A stretch of DNA of 64,000 nucleotides from Candidatus Anstonella stagnisolia (GTDB taxonomy: Archaea; Micrarchaeota; Micrarchaeia; Anstonellales; Anstonellaceae), in contig CABMCJ010000004.1 in the NCBI GenBank assembly GCA_902384585.1, forward strand, positions 248,001-312,000, given 5' to 3'. The notes under the pieces are model-generated. The model was not told where the DNA came from. It worked only from the letters and a program-made list of their open reading frames with translations, and ran no database searches. Positions 16,588-27,158 of the stretch are shown here, piece by piece. A program made the position numbers and the translations under genes. Numbering within the stretch: position 1 is the stretch's first letter; the number at the start of each line of letters is the position of its first letter.

Positions 16588-16932
16588 ATGAACAAAGTAT
16601 TGGTAGTTTTTGCATTTGTGCTTGTTGCAGGGATGCTTTTTGCGCAAAGCCCGCTTAGCGGCGTTTCAAACGCGCTCAGCCAGTTGTGTGGCGGGATTAA
16701 GGGGCTTCTTCCTGTTGCTGCGATGCTCATGATAGTGCTTGCGGGCGTGATATACGCTGCAGGGCAGATTATGGGTGCTGAAACAAGGGCACGCGCAAAC
16801 GTATGGGCAACTGCTTGCCTTACTGGTGCGCTCATTGCGGTATTGATTGCGGCGATTGCGCCTGCAGTGCTCAACATGATTTACAATCCGACTGGTGCAA
16901 ATGAGTCTAGGATAGCGGCGGATATCTGTTAA
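16588..16932 (+). CDS. VirB2/TrbC-like small membrane protein, copy 1
   Basis: A 114-residue protein with a signal peptide (VLVVFAFVLVAGMLFAQ), a short Cys-containing segment, and two hydrophobic helices separated by a basic loop (AETRARANVWATA). This is the plan of VirB2/TrbC conjugative pilins and of the archaeal pilins related to them. The core is nearly identical in DNA and protein to the next gene, 14 nt downstream. GGGGTG precedes the ATG. No secretion ATPase or other conjugation gene lies nearby in this window, so the pilin role is inference. Confidence 0.65.
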   Translation: MNKVLVVFAFVLVAGMLFAQSPLSGVSNALSQLCGGIKGLLPVAAMLMIVLAGVIYAAGQIMGAETRARANVWATACLTGALIAVLIAAIAPAVLNMIYNPTGANESRIAADIC

Positions 16933-16946
16933 AACGGGGTGTATAG

Positions 16947-17294
16947 ATGAACAAAACGTATGTATTTCTGGCATTTGTGGTGCTCGCAGGGGCGCTCGTT
17001 GCACAAAACTCGATATTGAGCGGGACTACCGTGGCAATAAAGGAGTTGTGCAGGGGAGTGAAGGACCTTCTTCCTGTTGCTGCGATGCTCATGATAGTGC
17101 TTGCGGGAGTTATCTATGCCGCAGGGCAGATTATGGGTGCTGAAACCCGTGCAAGGGCAAACGTATGGGCAACTGCTTGCCTTACTGGTGCGCTCATTGC
17201 GGTATTGATTGCGGCAATTGCGCCACCGATGCTAACTGCGATATATGGGCAGAGCGGAGTTAGCGGCATAAACGTTGGCGTTTGCGACAACTAA
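16947..17294 (+). CDS. VirB2/TrbC-like small membrane protein, copy 2
   Basis: A 115-residue paralogue of the preceding gene. The core from LLPVAAMLMIVLAGVIYAAG to LIAVLIAAIAP is identical in protein and almost identical in DNA over about 165 bp, while the signal peptide and both termini have diverged. That contrast suggests a recent duplication with selection or gene conversion on the core. GGGGTG precedes the ATG. A T-rich terminator follows the stop. Confidence 0.65.
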   Translation: MNKTYVFLAFVVLAGALVAQNSILSGTTVAIKELCRGVKDLLPVAAMLMIVLAGVIYAAGQIMGAETRARANVWATACLTGALIAVLIAAIAPPMLTAIYGQSGVSGINVGVCDN

Positions 17295-17296
17295 GT

Positions 17297-17333
17297 CCTT
17301 TTTTATTTTCCTTTTTATTTTTCTTTTTTTACC
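17297..17333 (+). terminator. T-rich terminator after the pilin-like pair
   Basis: Immediately after the stop codon are four T-runs of five to seven bases broken by single A or CC. Poly-T tracts without a hairpin are the normal archaeal intrinsic termination signal. Confidence 0.6.
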
Positions 17334-17350
17334 TGTAGTTAGGTGTTTTG

Positions 17351-18823
17351 TTGGCATTTTACCAAAAGCCGCCGCAATTGCTTGCGGTTGCCTTCATTGC
17401 TTATTTTGCATTCTGCGCATACACCAGCATCACACTGCCTTTTTTCATCGGGGACGAAGCGAACTATGCGAATGCGTATTTTGAATTTGCAAAAACAGGC
17501 AGGCCGGACGTTTATGGGGAGCTTGTTGTGAAGCCCGCAGGTATGTTCCTGCTAAGCTATGTGCCGTTGCAAATGCTGCTTGCGGCAGGGAGCATGGGCG
17601 GGATTCCGGTAGAAATCCCGTTTCGGATTGTGAGCATGCTATTTGGGGCAGGCACGATTGCGGTTGTGTACTGGATATTCAAAAAACTCACAGGCTCTGC
17701 ACAGGCTGCGGCAGCCGGCGCCATAGTATTTTTGATAAACCCGAACTTCCTGATGTCTTCGGCAACATACTATCCTGATTCCTTTTTGCAGTTTTTTGCG
17801 TTCCTTTCAATTGCGGCAATGTTTTGGGACGAGGGGAGGAGGGGCGCGATTGTTGGCGGGCTTTTCTGCGGCATTGCATTTTACATAAAGATGCAGCAGG
17901 CGTTTTTCATATTCGCAATTGCAATCCCGCTTCTGTACTTTAGGGGCAGGATAAGGCTGGATTATTTGCTTTTTTGCGCGCTCTTCTGCGCAATCGCGCT
18001 TGTTGCGATTGTGATGCCATATTATCCGCAGAGGATGGAGCAGTTCATGCTGCTTGCCAATACGGAATTGTTCGCAAGGGCGGGGGCAGGGCTGGGATAC
18101 GCATCTTCAAGCATTGCAACTGCGCTGTTCCTGTATGCGGCAGCAATCCCGTTTTTCATATGCATGCTATTTTATTCGTTCCAGCTTGGGAAAAAAGAAG
18201 ACTTCCGGTTTGAGTATGTTCAAATTGCAATCCTCCTTGCGTTCATGGCATTTGTGAACAACTTCTTTTACACGTCCATGCTGTTCTTCGGGTTTGCGCT
18301 CCTTGCCGGAAAAGTGTACGTGCACCTGTGGAAGTTTGAGAAGGTTGCGTTTTTTGCACTGGTTGCGCTTGTGCTGCTCAATTCGTTTTTGATAATGGGC
18401 TCGTTTGACAAGGATAGTGCGTACGATTACCGGTCGCAAAAGCAGCTTGGTGAATTTTTGGCAGGCAAGTACCCCATAACTTTTGTAACTGAAATACCCC
18501 AGATGAGCATATGGAAAGTATATGAGAACCGCTACCTTGCGGAAGGCTCGCCACTACTGCTTGCGAACATGCGAATGTGCGTGCTTCCTTATAAGTTCAT
18601 GAATGAGAATGAGAGCAGGCTGGATGAAATCAATGCGGTGTATTACAACCGCAGCCTGGAGCTGGTTTCCGAAGAGGGAACTGGAAAGCTGGGCAGATAC
18701 GTTGTGCTTGAGAACCGCACGTATGCTAAATATGCAAAGAATTTGAAAGGATATGAAAGAATAGCGGCATTCGGGCAGGAACCCGGATTTTTCGTGTATT
18801 GGAAAGCAGGGGAAAAGGGTTAA
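17351..18823 (+). CDS. membrane glycosyltransferase of the PMT/GT-C type
   Basis: An integral membrane protein of about 490 residues with many hydrophobic helices and the first-loop acidic motif FFIGDEANY, where GT-C enzymes carry the catalytic aspartate that attacks a lipid-linked sugar. The soluble C-terminal portion contains NRS and NRT sequons. It probably transfers a sugar from a dolichol-type carrier to protein or lipid on the outer face. The start is a TTG; TTG 17351 fits the AGGTG at 17341 better than the adjacent TTG 17348. A dolichol-phosphate mannosyltransferase-like gene follows. Confidence 0.7.
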   Translation: MAFYQKPPQLLAVAFIAYFAFCAYTSITLPFFIGDEANYANAYFEFAKTGRPDVYGELVVKPAGMFLLSYVPLQMLLAAGSMGGIPVEIPFRIVSMLFGAGTIAVVYWIFKKLTGSAQAAAAGAIVFLINPNFLMSSATYYPDSFLQFFAFLSIAAMFWDEGRRGAIVGGLFCGIAFYIKMQQAFFIFAIAIPLLYFRGRIRLDYLLFCALFCAIALVAIVMPYYPQRMEQFMLLANTELFARAGAGLGYASSSIATALFLYAAAIPFFICMLFYSFQLGKKEDFRFEYVQIAILLAFMAFVNNFFYTSMLFFGFALLAGKVYVHLWKFEKVAFFALVALVLLNSFLIMGSFDKDSAYDYRSQKQLGEFLAGKYPITFVTEIPQMSIWKVYENRYLAEGSPLLLANMRMCVLPYKFMNENESRLDEINAVYYNRSLELVSEEGTGKLGRYVVLENRTYAKYAKNLKGYERIAAFGQEPGFFVYWKAGEKG

Positions 18824-18858
18824 AGCACGGGAGTGCTGCAAGAAAAAAGGTGCATTGG

Positions 18859-19551
18859 ATGCAACTTAGCATAGTAGTGCCTGCATACAACGAGGCAGAC
18901 AGGATAGTTGCCACTATCTTGAACATTGAGAGGGAGCTTGGGAATGCGAAAATAAGGGATTATGAGATAATTGTTGTTGTGGACGGGAATGACGGCACAG
19001 GTGCCAGGGTCCAAGGGATAGGCAGCAGAAAAGTAAAGGTAATGAGGAATGCGAAGAGGGTTGGAAAGGGAAATGCGATAAGCATGGGTTTTGGGGCTGC
19101 CAAAGGCAGGATAGTGGGATTTGTGGATGCGGACGAGGCAGTGCCTGCGCAGCAGGCAATTGCAATGGCAAAGTTCCTGCGCAGGAATGAAAAGCTGTGC
19201 GGAGTTATTGCTTCCAGGAGTATTGCGAAGGAGGGCTTGCGCAGGCCCACGCTTGTGCGCAGGGTTTTCTCCTTTGCGTTCAACGTGCTTGCGCGCATTG
19301 TGCTTGGGCTGAGGTATTATGACACGCAGTGCGGGGCGAAATTCTTCAGGAGTGAATTTGCTGCAAAAGAACTGCCTTTTAGGACGTGGGGCTTTTGCAT
19401 CGACGTTGAGATGCTCTATAGGCTGCAAAAATACGGCCAAATTGTTGAGTATCCGGTAGACTGGAGCAGCAAGGAAGGCTCGAAATTCTCGCTTGTTTTT
19501 GTGCCGCAGATGTTCTTTGAGCTGCTGAAAATAAGGCTGTCGGGAAGGTAA
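18859..19551 (+). CDS. family 2 glycosyltransferase (dolichol-phosphate sugar synthase-like)
   Basis: A 230-residue GT-A enzyme beginning LSIVVPAYNEADRI, with the nucleotide-sugar and metal motif GFVDADEAVPAQQ and the acceptor-side motif DTQCGAKFFR typical of Alg5/Dpm1-like enzymes. It probably makes a lipid-phosphate sugar on the cytoplasmic side, the donor used by GT-C enzymes such as the one upstream. ATG 18859 has AGGTG 6 nt before it; longer frames overlap the preceding gene. It has no membrane helix, so it would be peripheral. Confidence 0.8.
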   Translation: MQLSIVVPAYNEADRIVATILNIERELGNAKIRDYEIIVVVDGNDGTGARVQGIGSRKVKVMRNAKRVGKGNAISMGFGAAKGRIVGFVDADEAVPAQQAIAMAKFLRRNEKLCGVIASRSIAKEGLRRPTLVRRVFSFAFNVLARIVLGLRYYDTQCGAKFFRSEFAAKELPFRTWGFCIDVEMLYRLQKYGQIVEYPVDWSSKEGSKFSLVFVPQMFFELLKIRLSGR

Positions 19552-19641
19552 GTTTATGCATACCTTTTTATACCCTGCCTGCGTAAGAATTATGTGCATT
19601 TTTACGACGATAAAGCGTGTTTTTTAGTATGGGGAAAATGA

Positions 19642-21567
<1,926 letters not shown>

Positions 21568-21577
21568 GATGGGTTAG

Positions 21578-24130
21578 ATGGCAGATACGCAAAAAGTTGA
21601 AGTGGAAAATTCGCAGGCAAAGGGAGCGGAGCGCAAAGCGGACGTTGAGTATTCGCATGGGAAGATTACGGAACGCCCAGTGGAAGCCGAGATGAAAACG
21701 TCTTACATGGACTATGCGATGTCGGTTATTGTGGGGCGTGCGCTTCCGGACGTGCGCGACGGGCTTAAGCCAGTGCACAAGAGGATTTTGTATGCAATGT
21801 ACGAGCTTTCAAATACGCACGACAAGCCGTACAAGAAGAGCGCGCGCATTGTGGGAGAAGTGCTCGGTAAGTACCATCCGCACGGGGACGTTGCGATTTA
21901 TGATTCGCTTGTGAGAATGGCGCAGGAGTTCTCAATGAGATGCCCGTTAGTGGATGGGCAGGGGAATTTCGGTTCGATGGACGGGGACAATGCAGCCGCA
22001 ATGAGGTACACTGAAGTGCGCATGAGCAGGATTGCGGAAGAAATGCTCACGGACATTGAGAAAAATACCGTGGACTTTGCGCCGAACTTTGATGCAACGC
22101 TTAAGGAACCCCTTGTGCTTCCATCTGCGATACCGAATTTGCTTGTGAATGGGTCTTCAGGAATTGCGGTCGGGATGGCTACGAATATCCCGCCACACAA
22201 CCTTGGGGAAATTATAGATGCACTTGTGCTCATGATAGATACGCCGAGTGTAACACTTGAGCAGCTTATGGATAAGGTAAAGGGGCCGGACTTCCCGACT
22301 GGAGGCATAATATGCGGCACAGTAGGGATAAGGTCTGCGTATGCGACTGGGAGAGGCTCTGTGAAAGTGCGGGGAAAATGCGAAATTGCGCAGAGCAAAA
22401 AGGACAAGGCGCGCAAAAAAATCGTAATTACGGAACTTCCATACCAGGTGAACAAGGCAGAGCTTGTGAAAAAGATTGCGGAACTTGTGCGCGACAAGGT
22501 GCTGGAAGGGATAAGCGACATTGCAGACCGCTCGGACAGGACAGGCATTGAGGTTGAGATTGAGCTTAAGAGGGATGCGAATGCGGATGTTGTGCTAAAC
22601 CAGCTTTATGCGCACACCGCGCTTGAGAGCACGTTTGGGATTACCAACCTTGCGCTTGTGAACAATGAGCCAAAAACAATGGGGCTCTCTGACATGCTGC
22701 GGGAGTTTATCAATCATAGGAGAACGGTTGTGCGGCGCAGGTGCGACTTTGACCTTGCGCAGGCAAAGGAAAGGAAGCACGTGCTGGATGCGTTCAAGGC
22801 TGCGCTTGGGAAAATTGATGAAGTTATAAAGACGCTTAAGGCTGCGCCGAACTCCGCTTCTGCAAAGGAGGCGCTTGTTGCGCTTCTCTCTATTGATGTA
22901 AAGCAGGCTGAGGCAATACTTGAGCTTAAGCTTGGAAGGCTTACTGCGCTTGAGCGGGACAAGATTGATGCGGAGCACATTGAGCTTTCTAAAAAAATAG
23001 AGTGGCTCGTATCCGTGCTTTCTGATGAGGCAAAAATATTTGCGATTGTAAGGGAAGAGCTGCTTGTGATAAAGAAGAAATATGCTGATGCGAGAAGGAC
23101 GGAAATTGTTGCTGCCGCGGACGATGATATCGGGATTGAGGACCTTGTGCCGGATGAGAAGGCAGTTGTGATAATTACAAAGAGCGACTACGTGAAGCGC
23201 GTGGGGCTTGAGGAGTATCGCGTGCAGGGAAGGGGAGGAAAAGGAGTAGTTGGCACGGAAATGAAAGAAGAAGATGAAGTGAAAGATGTTCTTGTGTGCA
23301 ACACGCACGATTATCTGCTTTGCTTTACGCATGACGGGACTGTGCACTGGCTGAAAGTGTACAAGATACCGCAGACTGGAAGGTATGCAATGGGAAAAGC
23401 GATTGTGAACCTTCTGAATGTTAAGGATGGGAAGCTTGCTGCTGCAATACCTGTGCGCGAGTTCAAGGAAGGCGAGAACCTTGTGATGTGCACAAAGAAC
23501 GGGGTTGTGAAGAGGAGCGCGCTCACGGACTACTCGCGCCCAAGACAAGGCGGGATAATTGCGATTACGCTTAAGGAAAAAGATGAACTTATAGAAGTTC
23601 GTAAAACCGACGGGAAGAGGAGCATAATAATCGGAACGAAAAACGGGTATGCAATACGCTTTAATGAGGAAGATGTGCGCGAGATTGGGCGAACCGGGCA
23701 GGGAGTGCGCGGAATTGACCTGCGCGACTCGGACGAAGTTGTCGGGATGGCGCTTGATGATGTGAAAACGCTGCTTACTGTGTGCGAGAACGGGTATGGG
23801 AAGCGCACGGAGCTTGAAGAGTACAGGCTGCAGGGAAGGGGCGGCATGGGCGTGATAAACATACAGGCAGATGAGAGGAACGGGAAAGTCGTTGCGCTGC
23901 GCGCCGTAGAAGACGGGGATGAGATAATACTTCTTTCCAACATGGGCAAGGCAATAAGGATACCTGCGGACGGGATTTCAGTTGTTGGCAGGAACACAAA
24001 GGGAGTAAGGCTCATGAGGCTTCAGGAGAAGGAAAAAGTTGTTGCGATTGCGATAATAAAGAAGCAGAATGGGAACGGGAATTCTGCGCCAAACGTTGCA
24101 AATGCACAGCCTGCACCGCCTGCTGCTTAG
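21578..24130 (+). CDS. gyrA: DNA gyrase subunit A
   Basis: The breakage-reunion subunit of gyrase. The quinolone-region and active-site segments are present: [20 protein letters not shown] and the catalytic tyrosine in [11 protein letters not shown]. The C-terminal pinwheel carries the GyrA box as QGRGGKG in place of the canonical QRRGGKG, with a related QGRGGMG further on. The length is 850 residues, including an N-terminal extension of about 30 charged residues. It forms an operon with gyrB. The changed GyrA box leaves supercoiling strength uncertain. Confidence 0.95.
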   Translation: MADTQKVEVENSQAKGAERKADVEYSHGKITERPVEAEMKTSYMDYAMSVIVGRALPDVRDGLKPVHKRILYAMYELSNTHDKPYKKSARIVGEVLGKYHPHGDVAIYDSLVRMAQEFSMRCPLVDGQGNFGSMDGDNAAAMRYTEVRMSRIAEEMLTDIEKNTVDFAPNFDATLKEPLVLPSAIPNLLVNGSSGIAVGMATNIPPHNLGEIIDALVLMIDTPSVTLEQLMDKVKGPDFPTGGIICGTVGIRSAYATGRGSVKVRGKCEIAQSKKDKARKKIVITELPYQVNKAELVKKIAELVRDKVLEGISDIADRSDRTGIEVEIELKRDANADVVLNQLYAHTALESTFGITNLALVNNEPKTMGLSDMLREFINHRRTVVRRRCDFDLAQAKERKHVLDAFKAALGKIDEVIKTLKAAPNSASAKEALVALLSIDVKQAEAILELKLGRLTALERDKIDAEHIELSKKIEWLVSVLSDEAKIFAIVREELLVIKKKYADARRTEIVAAADDDIGIEDLVPDEKAVVIITKSDYVKRVGLEEYRVQGRGGKGVVGTEMKEEDEVKDVLVCNTHDYLLCFTHDGTVHWLKVYKIPQTGRYAMGKAIVNLLNVKDGKLAAAIPVREFKEGENLVMCTKNGVVKRSALTDYSRPRQGGIIAITLKEKDELIEVRKTDGKRSIIIGTKNGYAIRFNEEDVREIGRTGQGVRGIDLRDSDEVVGMALDDVKTLLTVCENGYGKRTELEEYRLQGRGGMGVINIQADERNGKVVALRAVEDGDEIILLSNMGKAIRIPADGISVVGRNTKGVRLMRLQEKEKVVAIAIIKKQNGNGNSAPNVANAQPAPPAA

Positions 24131-24142
24131 GTTTGCACGAGG

Positions 24143-24724
24143 CTAGAAGAGGAAGCTTTTGAGCATTTCAGGATATCTTGAATGTGCTGCTTTTGAGAGA
24201 ATCGGAACAAGAATAGCTATTGCGAAAGAGAGCGCAAGCGCAAAGAGCGCGATTGTGTTTGCGTATTGTAGCGGGATGGATGGATGCGCCCCAAGCGCAT
24301 AGTCTGCAAAATCATTGAGCAGGAACCACGCAAGAAGGAAGAGGAGTGCGGTTGTACCGACTTTTTTTGGGAAGAGAAGAAAACCTTCCGCAGCCATTCC
24401 AAAATGCCCGAGCATGAAGATGCAGTACAGGATGATGTCTGCTGAAGAAAAATAGTAGTTTCCATAGAAAAAGAGCACAAGCATTGTCCATAGGCCGTAC
24501 TTGAGCGTGTTTGCGGATATTAGGAGTCGCAGCAAATCGCTTTTTATTTTACCTATCAGGATAAGGGTGCACAGGAAAATGTAAAGCGGGCAGTCGGGAA
24601 TGAAAATCCAGAGAAGCGGGGAGGAAGAGGCGAGCTGGCCTGAGTAGAACCATATGCCCACGAAAACTGCCGCAATGTTTAGGAGAAGGACTATGGGAAA
24701 CAAAATGCCATGTTTATTTTCCAT
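24143..24724 (-). CDS. DUF1405-like integral membrane protein
   Basis: A 193-residue membrane protein with six or seven hydrophobic segments and the motifs WIFIPDCPLYIFL and TLKYGLWTMLVLFFYGNYYF, which match what I recall of the DUF1405 family. No function is established for that family. ATG 24724 starts 5 nt after the preceding stop with GTGAG upstream. It is the last gene of a minus-strand group and converges on gyrA. Confidence 0.7.
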   Translation of the reverse strand: MENKHGILFPIVLLLNIAAVFVGIWFYSGQLASSSPLLWIFIPDCPLYIFLCTLILIGKIKSDLLRLLISANTLKYGLWTMLVLFFYGNYYFSSADIILYCIFMLGHFGMAAEGFLLFPKKVGTTALLFLLAWFLLNDFADYALGAHPSIPLQYANTIALFALALSFAIAILVPILSKAAHSRYPEMLKSFLF

Positions 24725-24729
24725 ATTTC

Positions 24730-25212
24730 TCACAGTTTTTTCAGCACTTTGCACGGGATTCCCCCCGCAAGGCAGTTTGATGGGATGTCGGAATTCACCA
24801 AAGACATTGAGGAAATTTGGGAATTTGAACCGATGCTAATGCCAGCCAGAACAGTGCTGTTTGCACCTATAAGCACGTTTTTCCCAAGTTGCACTTTCCC
24901 AATTTTGCAGCCGTCCATGAGGAATTCGTGCGTGAGGATTGTTGCATTGAAGCCTATTATGCAGTTCTCGCCTATTTCGATTAGTTCGGGGAAAAAGAAA
25001 TCGCACGTTGCGCCAAATGCAAACGCGGCATTCTTCCCTATTTTCATGCCAAGCGTGCGGTAGAGGAAATTCTTAAGTGAAACCGAGGGTAGATAGCGGC
25101 ATATTTGCACTATGAGGAAATTGAAAACAAGCTTTAGGGGGTTTCTTGCCCTCCACCAGTAGTTAAGGGAATTCTTTCCGCTTGGAAGGTGCAGTTTCTC
25201 AAGACGCCTCAT
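24730..25212 (-). CDS. hexapeptide-repeat acyltransferase-like protein
   Basis: A 160-residue protein with left-handed beta-helix hexapeptide repeats (IEIGENCIIGFNATILTHEF, VQLGKNVLIGANSTVLAGIS) and the typical ending SNCLAGGIPCKVLKKL. Such enzymes transfer acetyl or other acyl groups to sugars or small molecules from acyl-CoA. The N-terminal 50 residues include a hydrophobic stretch (KLVFNFLIVQICRYL) that may sit on the membrane. It starts 1 nt after the lipoprotein stop and precedes the membrane protein. Confidence 0.8.
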   Translation of the reverse strand: MRRLEKLHLPSGKNSLNYWWRARNPLKLVFNFLIVQICRYLPSVSLKNFLYRTLGMKIGKNAAFAFGATCDFFFPELIEIGENCIIGFNATILTHEFLMDGCKIGKVQLGKNVLIGANSTVLAGISIGSNSQISSMSLVNSDIPSNCLAGGIPCKVLKKL

Positions 25213-25213
25213 T

Positions 25214-25795
25214 TTAGTTCGCCTTTATCGCAATGTATATTGCTGCCGCACCCTCTGCCATCTTGTCCTTTATGTGGGACGTGAATGCGTTCCAAAGCGG
25301 CGTGCATACCGCATCGCCGGGGCAGTTGAGCGCGGTCTTCCACTTTTGCAAGAGGATGGCATCGTTTGTTGCATTGAGCTTTTGCTCGTATTCCACTATT
25401 TTGCTGTAGGTCGGGATTGTGCTTGAGTTGAAAAGCGCATAATATCCGTTCAAGATGCCCGCATAGGAGTCGTATTTTGCCGTTGAGGCTTTTACGCGCT
25501 CAATGTATGCGCCCCTTGAGTCGGACGTTGAGCTTGATGCTGCGAGCTGGGATTTGCAGGTTGACGCCTCGCTTTCTGCCGCTATTTTTTCCTGCAGGCA
25601 GCTTGCGTAGTTCTGCTCTGCTGCGGATGTTTTGGATTCGTATGCGGGGATTTGAAGGCGCAAATCCTCCAGTTGCTTCTGGTAGGAATCCCGCTGGGAG
25701 ATTGCCTGCTGGTATTGCTGCGCGTCCACCTTGTCCGTGCAGCCGTAGAGGAAAACAAACGAGAATATAAGTGCGAGTAAGAGAGTGCTCTTCAT
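25214..25795 (-). CDS. lipoprotein with coiled coil
   Basis: A 193-residue exported protein with a lipobox-like signal (LIFSFVFLYGC), so it is probably anchored outside the cell by its first cysteine. Residues 25-90 look like a coiled coil, and a second domain with four further cysteines follows. GGTGG precedes the ATG. It is the first gene of the group with the acyltransferase and the DUF1405-like protein. I do not recognise the family. Confidence 0.65.
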   Translation of the reverse strand: MKSTLLLALIFSFVFLYGCTDKVDAQQYQQAISQRDSYQKQLEDLRLQIPAYESKTSAAEQNYASCLQEKIAAESEASTCKSQLAASSSTSDSRGAYIERVKASTAKYDSYAGILNGYYALFNSSTIPTYSKIVEYEQKLNATNDAILLQKWKTALNCPGDAVCTPLWNAFTSHIKDKMAEGAAAIYIAIKAN

Positions 25796-25873
25796 TTATG
25801 CCACCTTATGCTTCTAAATGCGGGCTTGTTTTTTAATACGTGCGCCCTTTTTGCGCATTGGAGCGCATGGCAG

Positions 25874-25944
25874 TGTTAATTTCATGCTAACAGTGTTAAG
25901 ACCGTGCTAACATTTATAAATAGGATGTTAATACAATGTTAACA
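25874..25944 (+). promoter_or_regulatory. three 19-bp palindromic operators around the heat-shock operon TATA box
   Basis: TGTTAATTTCATGCTAACA lies at 25874-25892, TGTTAAGACCGTGCTAACA at 25894-25912 and TGTTAATACAATGTTAACA at 25926-25944. The consensus is TGTTAA-N5-TGYTAACA. A TATA-like TTTATAAATA at 25913-25922 lies between the second and third. Site starts are 20 and 32 bp apart, close to two and three helical turns, so all three face the same side of the helix. The regulator ATG is at 25952. Repression or activation by the protein encoded first in the operon is the likely use. Confidence 0.75.
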
Positions 25945-25951
25945 GATACCT

Positions 25952-26437
25952 ATGGACGAGCTGAAAAAACCCCGCAAAAAAGACAGGGTAGTGAAGGTGC
26001 AGGTAATTGAGCGGAGGGGGGAGGGGGCGGACGAGGAGCTTGTGAAGCTTTGCAAGTACATGCGCATAATGTCGGACCGCGACACGGATGCGACAGTAAC
26101 GCAGGTACTCAAGACAATGATGATTGCCGGGCGGGACAAGCCGGTTGGGGGAAGCGAGCTTGCAAAAATGTCGGGCTTGAACCGCATAACGGTGATACAC
26201 CACCTGAAGAGGCTGGAAATCGCAGGGGTTGTGAAAAAAGAGGAGACAAAGTACATCATGCAGCCGAAAAATGCCGGTGAAATGCTCCTTGAATTCAAAA
26301 GCGACATGGACAAGATGTTTTCCGAAATGGACGACCTTGCGCGCGAAATAGACAGGGAATTTGAGGGGATGCTTGAGGAAGGCCCTGGGAAGGAAGTGCT
26401 TCCTCCCCTGAAGAAAGTGAGGAGAAGGCAGGAATAG
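25952..26437 (+). CDS. winged-helix regulator of the heat-shock operon
   Basis: A 161-residue protein with a winged-helix DNA-binding domain at about residues 45-110 (SELAKMSGLNRITVIHHLKR, then IAGVVKKEETKYIMQ). A basic N-terminus precedes it and an acidic, helical C-terminus follows, which may dimerise. It is encoded just before grpE and has three palindromes over its own promoter, so it is probably an autoregulated heat-shock regulator. It is not HrcA, and I cannot place it in a named archaeal regulator such as Phr. ATG 25952 has a TATA-like box about 30 nt upstream. Confidence 0.75.
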   Translation: MDELKKPRKKDRVVKVQVIERRGEGADEELVKLCKYMRIMSDRDTDATVTQVLKTMMIAGRDKPVGGSELAKMSGLNRITVIHHLKRLEIAGVVKKEETKYIMQPKNAGEMLLEFKSDMDKMFSEMDDLAREIDREFEGMLEEGPGKEVLPPLKKVRRRQE

Positions 26438-26461
26438 GAATCAATTTTATAGAGTGATTGC

Positions 26462-27142
26462 ATGGACGACAAACAAAACCCTAAAGATGGTGCGAAGAAG
26501 GCGGATGAGAAAAACTTTGCAAAAAAACCGGATGAGAAAGCGGGAAAGAATGCACAGAATGCTGATGAAAAAGCACGGATGCAAAATGAAAAGGATTTCA
26601 TAGAAGGTGCGGACGAGAAGGAAATGGAAGCCGATTCCGTAAAGGTGCAGGTTGCGGCGCTCAATGAGAGGATGCTGCGCATTGCTGCAGAATACGAGAA
26701 TTTCCGCAAAAGGACAATGAAAGAGAAAGAGGAGCTTGCGTTGAATGCGAAAGCCGTGATGCTGCTCAAAATAATACCGATGTATGAGGAAGTTGAGATG
26801 GCTGCAAAAGCTGCCGAGAAGGAGAAAGAAAGTTCCATTTCAACTGGCGTAAAAATGCTTGCTTCAAAGTTTGGCAAGATGCTCTCTGATGAGGGGGTCA
26901 CGAAAATGGAAGTGCTTGGAAAGAAATTCGACCCGTACTTGCACGACGTTGTTTCGCACGTTGAGAGCGAAAAACCCCTTGGGGAAATCGTGCAGATTGT
27001 GCAGAACGGGTACAATTTGAACGGGAAAGTATTGAGGCATGCGGTTGTGATTGTTTCAAACGGGAAAGGAAAAGCAAATGAGAAAAAAGAAAGCAAAGAG
27101 GACGAGGAGGAATACAGCGTGGACTCCTGCCCATCATGTTAA
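26462..27142 (+). CDS. grpE: nucleotide exchange factor GrpE
   Basis: Speeds ADP release from DnaK. The central segment [20 protein letters not shown] and the C-terminal beta domain [15 protein letters not shown] with [13 protein letters not shown] are diagnostic. The N-terminal 60 residues are a low-complexity Lys/Asp/Glu tail and the C-terminus ends in a CPSC motif. The length of 226 residues is slightly above average. It lies 24 nt after the regulator and 16 nt before dnaK. Confidence 0.95.
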   Translation: MDDKQNPKDGAKKADEKNFAKKPDEKAGKNAQNADEKARMQNEKDFIEGADEKEMEADSVKVQVAALNERMLRIAAEYENFRKRTMKEKEELALNAKAVMLLKIIPMYEEVEMAAKAAEKEKESSISTGVKMLASKFGKMLSDEGVTKMEVLGKKFDPYLHDVVSHVESEKPLGEIVQIVQNGYNLNGKVLRHAVVIVSNGKGKANEKKESKEDEEEYSVDSCPSC

Positions 27143-27158
27143 AACTGAGGTGAGAAAT

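Noticed and set aside
22595-23548. 317-codon frame on the minus strand within gyrA
   Set aside because: It is an antisense shadow of gyrA with no recognisable domain.
25874-25944. CIRCE element of HrcA-type regulation
   Set aside because: CIRCE has 9-bp arms TTAGCACTC/GAGTGCTAA with a 9-bp spacer; the sites here have different sequence and a 5-bp spacer, and the adjacent regulator is not HrcA.
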